DNA of 64,000 bases, taken from the NCBI GenBank assembly GCA_011009095.1, contig VTPC01003648.1, forward strand, positions 25,195 through 89,194, read 5' to 3'. The notes under the pieces are model-generated. The model had not been told where the DNA came from. It saw only the letters and a program-made list of their open reading frames with translations, and did not search any database. The position numbers and the translations under genes are program-made. Shown piece by piece: positions 23,736-35,700 of this stretch. Source of the DNA: Ignelater luminosus. Taxonomy: Eukaryota; Arthropoda; Insecta; Coleoptera; Elateridae. The first letter of the stretch is position 1, and each line of letters begins with the position of its first letter.

Positions 23736-26700
23736 ACCACCCATTTCAGGCCGAGCTGTTGTTCCTGGCCAAGACGGTTTAGGTGTAGTGTGAATGGTTG
23801 GTGGTTTATGACTTGGAATAGTAGTAGTTTTAGGTGGTTTTAAAGTGGTTGCATCAGGATGACATTCTGTATTCTCAGGCCAGTCACAGTGATCTTCATT
23901 CCAGAACAGACCACTTGGACAAGCTTGCAATAGCAGTTGACCTTGGTTGCAGAGATAGTACTGATTGCAATTTTCTTTATCGGCAACGAATAAACGGCCG
24001 CTGCAAGGTAAGATTTCAGACGGTGGTACATAGGGTGGTTTTGTTGTTTGCCAAGGTGCTTGTGGTTTTTCAGTTTGCCAAGGTTCTTGTGGTTTTTCAG
24101 TTTGCCAAGGTTCGTGTGGTTTTTCAGTTTGAGGTTTCTCTGTTTGCCATGGTGGTCGAGTGGGAGGTTTAGGTTTAGGTTTTTGTGTTGGTTTGGAAGG
24201 CTGATCGCTACCCAACTGGCATTTCGGAGCAGGTTTAGCATAACCTCTAAGAACACGATTGATTGTTCTAAGCAATGGGTAATTTTCACAACCACACAGA
24301 TTTTTGAAATCATCAAGATCAAGAGCCCAGATCATTCCTCCTCCCAATCCCATATTCTTGATATATTCTGATTTGTATTGAATCATAGCGATATCGTCAA
24401 ATGATACCCATTGGTCTCTGAGATATGCATACGGGCCGATTCTGCCTTTCTTATCACGTACCACTGTCCATCCTTTGTTAATTACGTTTTGGCAAATCTA
24501 TAAAAATCATAAACAATTAGAATGTTTTATTATTAGTATAATGACATTCATTTATACGTACCTCATAATAGGCTAAAAATCCTCTAGCTCTAGTCTCTTC
24601 ACCAGCTTCTCCACCACCATAAGTTGGCGCATTCAAACCAGTGTTACTATTATCAGCTAATGAGAATGATTGCCCATACATAGGCATGCCCAACACAATT
24701 TTCTTTCTATCGGCACCTTCACTAATCCAATAATTGATAGTAAAGTTCTGCAAAAACTCAATCAATTAGTCCCCATTCTAATAAATGTTACAGTTAAACA
24801 AAGTCTTACCGTGTTAAATGTAACATCATTATCTTCTGGATGGGCATACATAGGAGCCACATGTCCTGTAATTTTATCCCACTGGCCGTGATAATCGTAA
24901 CACATAACAGCTATCCAATCCAAGTAACGTGATAGAGCTGGAACATCGTAACCAGAATCTACAACTCTTTTACTGGGTGAAACTGCAGCAGATAGTAACC
25001 ATTGTTTTGGTCTAAAGGCTTCATGTAGTTCTCTTACAAATTCTGCGAAAGCTGCCTTGTCTGAGTCGGGACCTTTGTTACAATCAACCTAAATATAAAA
25101 GCGGACGTAAAGATTAAAATAAAGATGAGATTATTGAAAATTTACCTGCCAACATTTTGGATACTCCCAATCTAAATCAAGGCCATCAAAGTTATTTTTC
25201 TCAATGAAGTCCATAACATGTGCAATAAATCTCCTTCTAGCTGAAGGATTATTAACTAGGCGTGAATATTTATCTCCTGCAGAATCATTCCATCCTCCGA
25301 TTGCAATCAATACTTTGATTCCTTTTTGTTTGTAAGCTGTTACTTTTTCATAGAATTCTAAAAAGATTAACAGTTAGAAAAATATCTTAACCCAATTTCC
25401 ACAAAAAATTACTGTTGTCGAAATCTGCCCAAGTATCATGTGGTTTAATAACAAGTTGATCTCCATTAAGTACAGCAAAACCATACACAATATGAGTACA
25501 TAAATCTGGATCAATTTCGCTTGGTAGGTATTTTCCAACTCCTTGACGATACCACGCCCAGTTAGTGAAATAACACACAACTTTGTATGGAGAATCACGA
25601 TCTACTAATGATGGAGCACTTGTAGTGTGTAGTGAAGGAACTGGTACTGTAGGTACATTCACTGAAGGAGGTAAAGTTTGTTTGGACACTGTGGGTTCTT
25701 CCGGTTCCGGTTCTGGTTCTGGTTCCACAACACTTGGTTCGACCGTTCCTGTTCCTGGGGCCGCTAACACTCTACGTATTGTACTTAATAAAGGATGTCT
25801 ACCTTCTCCGCATCTACACAAATAAAACTAGTTAGAAAACAGTGTCATTAGATTTTGCGCTCTCTACGGTTTACCGATTCTTAAAGTCATCCAAATCTAA
25901 TGCCCAAATCATTCCACCGCCCAAATCCATTTTTCTGACGTATTCAGATTTTAGTCGAATCATTTCCTTGTCATCGTATGAAACCCATTGATTGCCTTTA
26001 TATGCGTAAGGTCCCATTCTGCGTTTTGGATCCTGTACAACTGTCCATCCCTTGTTCTTAACGCGATCGCAGATTTCATAATAAGCCAAGAAACCAGCAG
26101 CTCGTGTAAATTCGCCTGCTTGACCAGGTCCAGGTGCTTTCGCATTAAGGCCGTGATTTTCTGCTTTTTCTAACTGGAAGGACTGACCGTATAACGGCAT
26201 ACCCATAACAATCTTTCTACGTGGTACGCCTTCTGAGATCCAGTAGTTTATGGAGAAGTTCTAATGAAAGACTAAGATTAGTAAAAATAAATTTAGGACG
26301 GAGAAATCTATTTACAGCATTAAAGAATGCAACTTCATCTTCGGGATGTAAATACATTGGTGCTACATGTCCAGTTTGTTTATCCCACTGACCATGAAAA
26401 TCGTAAGTCATAACGGCTATCCAATCGAAATGTTTAGCTAAAGCGGGTACATCATAGCCGGCGTCAATTACAGTTTTACTGGGAGACACGGCCGATGATA
26501 AGAGATAACCTTTTGGTCTAAATGCTTGTTTTATTTCAGAAACGAAGGCTGCAAATGCAGGCTTGTCTGAGTCTGGACCTTTCTTGCAATCAACCTATGT
26601 ATAAAGAAAACAGAAATATTTACAGCATGATGCGGCAATTTGCATTGTATTATCTGTAATCTCACCTGCCAGCACTTTGGATATTCCCAATCAAGATCAA

Positions 26701-29700
26701 GACCATCAAAGTCGTATTTCTCTAAGAATCCAAGAACGTGATTAATAAAACGTGCTCTCGCTGCTGGGTTGTTAACTAGCCTGGAGTATTTGTCTCCTAA
26801 TGAATCATTCCATCCTCCCAATGCCAAAGATACCTTCAATCCTTTCTTTTTATATGCAACCACTCTTTCATAGAATTCTAGAAATTAATTAGTTGTTGAA
26901 TTGTTTGATTTTGATCTTCAGCAAAAAAATAAAATTAGGCGTCTATTATAAAAGATCAATACTTACTGTTATCAAAATCGGCCCATGAATCGTGAGCTCT
27001 TACTATAAGGTTTTCATAGTCCAATACCGCAAATCCATAAACAATGTGTGTACATAAATTGGGATCAATATCTTCAGGTACGTATTTACCAATACCTTTC
27101 CTATACCAAGCCCAATTTGTAAAGTAACATACAATTTTGAAATATCCAGAAAGTGGTTCGAATGGTTCAGATGGAGCTTCCGTGGTAGTGGTGGTTGTGG
27201 TAGGCCTTGGAGGAGTCCATTCATGAGCTGGAGTGGATTGTGTAGGTCTGTGAGTTGGTTTATGAGTTATAGAAGGTGTGGTAGGTTCGACGTGTGATTC
27301 TTCATCATCTCCAGGACTAGGTCCACCTTCTGTGCAACGAGCATGTTCTGGCCAGTCACATATTTTTTTGTCCTTTTACAAAGGAGGAAAAGTTTAGATT
27401 ATTTGGTTTATAGATGTCTGAATAACACTTACTTTGTTCCAGTGTAAACCTTCTGAACATTGGAAAACTTCGTATTTATTCCAGAGACAGAAAAGGTATT
27501 GGGTGCAATCGCCCGCATAAGCCGAAAACGAACCAGCTTGACAGGGTGAATGTGGTTGATGAGCCCCAGCTGTAATAATATAAAACGTTCCTTATGCGTA
27601 TGAAAGATCTGAATAGTATGAACAGTAACGACACAATCCTATAGAACTTTCAATATCTTGGCTTTATTGTACCATATTTCCAATTTTTTAATTGTTGTTC
27701 AATCTGGCTAACTCTTTCTTTGACAACAAAGCACGTATATTGGTTGTAGTTTACAGTTTTGTTTATCACACTCTATAAAATAAGAAAAAAAAATTAATTT
27801 ACTTACTGCCAGTTTCTTTAATCAATTTTTCGGTCTGTTGAGCTACTTGTTTCTTGTTCAGACATTTAACCTTGTAGCTCCAATCACAGATTCCTTTATC
27901 AGCATTCCAATGGAGTCCAGGCGCACAGCTTTGCGCCACTAACTGGCCATTAACGCAAACATAGAAACTGGTGCAATGCTCATGTGGATAATAATTTCCT
28001 GAATTACATTGTTCTAAAGTTTCTTCAGAAGAAGGGACTCTAGATGTTGTTGTACGTTGTGTTGTGGTTTGAACTGTAAACTGAGAAGTTGCTTTGCTAT
28101 GAGTTGTTGACCACGTTTGCGTTGTAAATTTCGTAGTTGATAAGTGTCCTGATGGTTTATTACCCGCTATGTTAAAATAATGGTTATTAGTAAGATAAGA
28201 TATATGCCTCACTGATCATTCTTACGTTTTTTCTCTGTGCATTTAGCAGCCGCTGGCCAATCACAAACGCTGCTCTCTCTGTTCCAATGCAAACCTCCAG
28301 CGCAATATTGTTTCTTCATCTCACCCAAGATGCAACGATAATAAGCGTTGCAATTATATAAATCGGGCATATATTGACCTGTTTCGCATTTGGTGGGAGG
28401 TTCGTGTTCCACTTCTGGCATTATAACAGCAGGAGGAGGAATAGTTGTCACTAAAGAAATGATTATTTAGCACAAATCCAAAATATTTAAAAATGTATCA
28501 AACCTTCAGGTTGCCACCATGGCGGTGTAGTCGTAGTTGGTTTCCTAGTGGTGGTAGAAACAGTCCATCGAGTTGTCGTTGTGGGTTTAGGCGTAGATGG
28601 AACCCACCATGGAGTAGTTGTTGGTGTTTTTTTAGTTGTTGTAGTAGTTGGTCTAGTTGGTTCCCACCAAGAACTCGAAGTTGTTGATTGAGAAGATGCC
28701 CACCAAGGAGTACTAGCCGTACTTGGTTTACTAGACGGTTTAGTAGGGTGGTGACCCCAATGTGGAGTAGTACTTTCAGCTCCCGTATCAAAACCAGTTG
28801 TCATTGTAGGTGGTGGAGGAGTGACTGGCGCTGGAGGTTTTGTGCAATCACCATGTGGTGGACTATTATCGTGTAACAAACCTAAACCTTGGTTAAGGCT
28901 TCTAAGCAATGGGAACGATCCTTGACAACACTTATTTAGAAAATCATCTAAATCTATAGTCCAGGCAATTGCCCCTCCAAATCCTCTAGTTTTTATGTAT
29001 TTAGTCTAAAATGGAAAATGTTTAAAAATAAAATCTTTTAAACATAAAATAGGTACCTTTTCAGCAATAGATTGAACGTCTTCGTATCCAGCCCACTGGT
29101 CGCCATAATATGCATAAGGTCCGGTAGCTCCTTGATTATCACGACTAACTATCCATCGATTGTTCCTGATTCTGCTGCATATTTCATAATAGGCAAGCAT
29201 TCCTGGTTGTTTTGTATATTCTCCAGCTTCACCGGGTCCGGCCGCTGGTACTCCTTGGTCATATTTACCATCTTGTCTAGCTAATGAGAATGTTTGACCA
29301 TAGAACGGTACACCGACTAAAAGTTTTTCCCTTGGAGCTCCATGTGCAACAAGATACTCCATTGTAAAGTTCTAGTGTAAAAAGTAAATATGAAAAACTT
29401 ATAGAAATTATAAATTTAAAGCTCGTACGGTATTGTATTGAGGATATGTATCACCAGGTCGATGATAGAGAGGGCTGACGTGACCTGTGCGTCGTTCCCA
29501 ACTGCCGTGATAATCGTATGACATAACCGACATAAAATCTACAGCTCGTCCTAAAGCGGAAAGTTCGTACGCTGCATCTATAACTTCTTTATAACCAGAG
29601 AGCGCTACAGCTAATGTAAGTGGAGGACTTTGCCTATCAAATTCTTGTCTGAGTTCCTAAAACCATAAAAAACCGATAGAGAAAATATAAATAAATTATT

Positions 29701-32700
29701 CGAGAAACCTACTTGAATTAATTTAGTAAAGTTGGGTTTATCAGATGCTGAACCTTTCTTGCAGTTGCTTTGCCAACATACGGGATAATTCCAATCGACA
29801 TGTAAACCTTGGAAGCCGTGTCTGCGTAAGAAACTAACTACGCCCACGACAAATTTACGACGAGCAGACCCATCACTAACTAATCTTGAATATTTATCGC
29901 CAGCTGAATCTGTCCAACCACCAAGGGCCAAAAGAACTTTTGCATCTCTTAATGAAGTTACCCTTTCGTATAAATCTAAAATAAAATTGTCAAGATTTTT
30001 TCTTCACGGCAAATCTAGCACCGAGCAACTTACTATTATCCAAATCGGCCCAGGGATCAAACGCTTTTAGAAGAAGTTTCTCAGCATCTAAACTTGCGAA
30101 AGCATATATTACATGAGTACATAATCTTTGATCTAAATGTTCCGGTACGAATTTTCCATCTCCTTTTCGATAAAAGGCCCAGTTTGTGACATAACAAACA
30201 ACCTAAAAAATGTTAAATTGGTTTGCTAAACATTTTTAGTTACTATATGTAATTTATCTACCTTTGGTGACTTATCATTACTAACTAGTTTTTCGCTTCT
30301 TAAAATATTATCAATATCTTTAAGAGCATTTGGTATGTGAATCGTTTGTCCAGGACGACACAAAGAGGGATCAATATAATCGCATCTACCTGTATTAGGA
30401 TCAAACATCATGTGTGTACCGCATGATAAATGATAGGATAATCCGCTACGGCAAATATAGTAATTTGCACAATTTTTGGGATCGCTATATAATCCATCAG
30501 AATCGCAAGTGCCTAGTGGTTTTGTAGGCAATTGGTTAGGTGAGACAACAGCTTCGTTACCTTCAAGTCAAAAATAGTAAATCGTGTAGAAATGAAGATG
30601 TTAAAGTTAGATTGTAACATACCTTTTAGATAACTTCTTAAAGCTGACATAAGTGGCCACTTGTCACCACAAATACCTTTGAAGTCATCTAAATCGGCCG
30701 ACCACACAAACACACCACCCAATTCCATATCTTTTATAAACATCACCTGCAGAAAAAAAAATTATTATTTTCCTATAATACACAATTAATTCTAAGACAT
30801 ACTAAAATAGTAATAGTGATGATTTGAATTATCATTTTTATTCAGTGAGAAGATGAATGGAAACATTTCCCAAAAGTGTATGTAAAATTCGGAATAAAAT
30901 TTTTGTCGTTGCTTTCAAGATGAAGGTAAACAGGTATGTTTTCCAATTGTTTTTAGATAAGAAATATTAAAACATCTAACTATAATGTTATTATTATTAT
31001 TTTTATCTTTTAAAAAAGCTATGACCTTTTCATTAACAAATTGAATTCTTTCTGTGGATTACGTCATAATCAGCATGTTTTCGTTTAGTTTATTACCTTC
31101 TTTGAATGTAAATCAATCAGAAGTTGAATTCTAATGTAATTAATGTTTACGCCTTATAATTAATTCAAAAACCAGTTGAAGATGTTTTGATTTTGTTTTT
31201 CTAACTGTATTCGCATGATACGCTATTAATTTTCAACAAAATTTTAGGTGCTATTACAATACTTTTCTTAAGAAAAAGAAAAATAAGATTTTCTAGATTA
31301 ATATAGTTATTTGCAGAAACGCGAGAAGTTTCTGGATGTTTAAAATTGTTATATTCATAAATCAAAGATATTGTTTTGTAATTTATAGCGTCATGTTGAA
31401 AAGGTTTCAGTGGTTTTGTCAAGTTTATATTTAAATTGCCTTTTTTGTTGCTACCATCCTTATTTTATTAAAATTTAACAAGTTTTTGCGGTTTCATATT
31501 TGTGAGGTTGTGTAAAAGTAACTCGTTTACTTAGTCAAAACAATAAACAACTTACGGGTATGGAATAAGACAAATCTAAAAAAGATTTTATGTAATCTCA
31601 TCAAGAATCTTTTAGATATCGTGATATATCTCTTGAAATATTTAGTTAGTTAGAATCACCATGTGTTCTGAATCTATTTATCTATTTATTTCCGAAATTA
31701 AAGAAAGATCCCAATATGATTTTCACAAGCTAATAAACAAGGAGCGGTATCAGTTAGTTGATGCGTCATGAAAAGAATCGGTGACGTGATCGTGCCAGCG
31801 GCGGAGCGTTTACCAAAAATTAATCAATGTACGTACAGTGGACCTAGCGTAAGCTTACGGGTCACCCTGCGCAGGAGAGGAACACAGATAGGAGATGAAC
31901 GAGAGAGACACCGTATCGCGTCGGAGCATTTGTACATTAAGTGACAAAAGTTGCATCTAAAATATAAACAGGATGAAATCCTAGTTTAAAATAAAATTTA
32001 ACTGTAGAGCTCGTAGTGACCTTTTGTACGAAAAACCGTAATGGATTTTGGGAACTTTTATTAATACAAACTTTTGGATGACTAGTATATATTTACACAT
32101 CAAAAAATATGTATGTAATTTAAAAATATAGTATGAATTAAATTTTAAAATATTTAAATAAATAAAATAAAAATTAAACAAATAGTATTAAATAGTTCCG
32201 ACATTAATTTTAAAAACAACACAATTACTCTAACGTACCCCAATAATTAAATAACTTAAATAACACTCTTGCCATAGAAATTCTCTGTAGTTTATGAAAG
32301 GTTGTTGACCAGATGTCTTGTAATTCGGGAAAAAGACCATAAATGTACATTTCCTTTCCTTTCAAACATTTTTAAAAAGACGATTGACATTTTTGCAAAG
32401 ATTTATAATACCCTTTTTGTCATTCAAATAGTAAAATTTACCTAAACCTTTTTACAAAATAGAAATCCTAACTAAACACATTTTTAAAATCTTTCAAATA
32501 GAAAATGATTTGAAATTGCTATTGCAGTAAACTGAAAAAATATTTAATAATTAAAATTAATTTTTGTGTTAATTATAATAAATAATAAAAAATAATAATA
32601 AATAATAATAGATGAAATAATTGAACAACTCGAGAAAAACAGAGAAAATTTCGGTACTTACAGTTGGTCTAAATGCTCTATGCCAGATAAATTTGAATTT

Positions 32701-35700
32701 TCACTTTCCCACTCAGTTTCCGAATCACTATCTTCGCCCAAATTTATAATTAAACTATCAACTACTAAATCTAATGCAGGTTCTTTTTTCATGTATTCCA
32801 ATTCGTAATTTCTACTGTGTTCACACCTCGATTTCCATTCTTCGGCAGAAAATTGTTCAAAAAATTCGCGACAAAATTTCTCAACCTCCTTGAAATTAAA
32901 ATTGACATTTCGTTCTCTTACATACTGTTTTAACGATGCCCATACAAGCTCTATCGGGTTCAAATCCGGGTGATAAGGTGGTAATCTTAAAACATTATGA
33001 CCATTTTCTAAAAGGATTTTGTCGATTTCGTAAGTTTTGTAACGAGGCTTATACATTTGAATCAAGTTGTATAATTCCGGCTTCAACATATTGTCACTAA
33101 AAGATATATTTTTATTTCTTAGCCAGCTTCTCATATCTTCTTTTCTGCTTGCACTTGTCGGGTATTTTTCCGCCACTACATTATGATATGGGGCATTGTC
33201 AATCACTAAGACGCTTCGAGGTGGTAAATTTGGTATAAGTTTCTCCTGAAGCCATTTTTTATAATTTGAAAAATTCATTTCGTGGTGATAATCGCCCGTG
33301 GTACTTGAAGATTTGAACATCAATTCTGCTCCTTTTATAAATCCATTTTCGCTGCCGGCATGCACAATTATTAGCCTTTGACCTTTCGAAATGGGTTTTC
33401 TCAATCCTTCATTGCTATCATCACTCCATGCCTGGTTATATGTGTGAGATGAATGTATGTACGTTTCATCCATATATACGATTGGGCGTCCTTCTTCCCT
33501 ATCTCTTCATATTTCTCCGTGTAATCTACTGCTTCCTGAAACTGTTTCAAAATGTTGCGAACCGTAGGAACTTTTTTCTCTGTAACGTGTAAATTAGTAA
33601 TTAATCTTCTCAAAATATCTCGGTCAGCGACATCAAGGTTTGTTTTAGTATGGGCCTTCTTTCTTTTCTTAGTTGGTGTTGTAAACATAGAACCCTCGCC
33701 CTTGGAAATTTTGGTTGCTTCTTGTTGTATCGATTGTACTGATCGTAAGGAAATACCCGTAGCCCGAGCAACACGTTCTTGAACTTTTTGTAATGCTATA
33801 ATAGATGCACCAGCTTCTGCTTCTTCCTTCATAAACTTTAAAACCGCACTTATGATTTCACGACACTGACCACTCAAAATTTTATTCTTAATTTTCGATT
33901 TAAACTTCATATTATTAATTATTAATTAATAATTAATTAAATGAAAATATCGAAATATGTAATTTATAAAGATACAATACTAATAAGACGAGAAACTTCA
34001 ACGCTGAATCCCAAATTTTAAATAGAATTTATAAATTAATTCAATAGATAATCAATACTATAATAAATATAATAACAAATCAATAATATTAAAAATATAA
34101 CTAATAATAGAAATAATAGCAATTACTAGAGGTAAATCGAAATGAATAGTAAACTTACTGTGAGGTATAGGAAAAATTAGTAGTGATACTTTTTTTTCGA
34201 ATGTACACAAGTTACTGCCTGAAAAGTCGGCTTAAAAGTGAACTCTCCCACCCTTCTGAAGGATTTGCCAGTGAGCATCGTAGGTTCACCCGTAAGCTTA
34301 CGCTAGGTCCACTGTACACATGCATATAATAAAACGAAAATATGTTACACCACTGGTCTGCGCTTATCTTGCAGAGAATACGTCACTATCTTACGCGAAT
34401 TGCACATGTTTAGTCGTCCGCCTAAGTAATATCGATAAACTCAACATATTTAAATGCATCGCGGTCAGGCATACGGACAACTTTACTGGACTATCAACTA
34501 TTTGATACCGCTCCTTGCTAATAAGAGTTGCTCATGAGTTTACACAAGTTAGATATCGAAAAGCCGTGGTCAACCTAATCAAAGTGTACTGTTTTATCAC
34601 AGATTTGCGTTTTTCTTGTTTGCGAAAGTGTTAAAAAGTGTTTTTCCGGCGTTTTCCCAAGAATTTTCGTAGCCATCTGTAAGTTTCCGAATTCGGTTTG
34701 AAAATTTTATACTTTTTGTTTTCAATTGAAAATAGTTTTCTGTCAGCTTTCAAAATTTCCATATTACTTTCTACAGGCAAATTGTAAACGAGATTTAAAA
34801 AAGATTGTTTGGCATAACAGTGGTACCTAGTCTTTTTTTTTGTAGAGGATTTTTGTATCACATATACAGGATGTCGCAGTTGTACGGTATAGTTACCTAT
34901 AATTATTGTTTGATTATTCCTTTCCAATGAGGTGCCATAACATGAATGAATTGTACGTTGCCTGCTAAATATACGACAGGATTTGCTTTTTCTGTGCAAT
35001 CATAAGCAGACGAGAAATTAGAAGAGTAAAATACAAGTTTGTAGTTAAGCGGCACGCAGATGCGGGGTAATCTTTTCAGGTTTTGTTCTTACAGCACCTG
35101 CACAATGCACAAAATGACCGCGTTTACGCAGGAGGTATGGCTAATGTTCCTACACCCAGAATTGCTGTTAGAGCAATGGTGTGAGGAGTCTTTTGCAGAA
35201 GAGGAAAACGTAAGAGTCAAATGTTTTAGCTAATCATTTGTTTCCAAATGCAAAACTGTTGTTTGATGATAAAACAACTTGCCTTCAGCAAGATTCAGCA
35301 TCCGTACATAAAGCGAAAAAGGTTTAAAATTTCTGGGGCGATAATTCATCTGGTTTTGTTAGTGTTAAAGAATGATCACTTTCTTCATCCAATCTAAGGC
35401 CTTTAGATCTCTCTATATGGGGATATTCTTATCATAGTAAGAAATGCAAGAAATATGAATGTGAGTAAATTAAATCGGTTATTATAGAAATCTGAGTCGA
35501 AATTCGTATCGCATGTAATATTTCTAAGAAAAGCTGACAAAGACTCTAAAGAAGAAAGAAGGATATTAAGCGAGAGAATTACTTTCCACACCCTGTAAAT
35601 TACGATATGATGCAAGCCTATCGCTTTTTGATGCTATTCTTTAAACTACTACACGCATTTAACTGAAATTTCGTATGTGCTTGAAAGAGGTAAGTAGTTT

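Noticed and set aside
24051..24131. Regular ~27-bp repeats resembling a CRISPR-like array
   Set aside because: The units are contiguous without spacers, in a eukaryotic exon, and code the 9-residue linker repeat of Cht10.
23834..24371. Long plus-strand open frames over Cht10
   Set aside because: They are antisense shadows of the Pro/Thr-rich linker codons; no start context or family similarity.
28493..28876. Arg/Cys/Ser-rich plus-strand frames
   Set aside because: Antisense of the Thr/Trp-rich Cht10 linker.
32957..32968. GGTTCAAATCC, looks like a tRNA B-box/T-arm
   Set aside because: It is the reverse complement of the codons for HPDLNP in the DD82E transposase; there is no cloverleaf or A-box around it.
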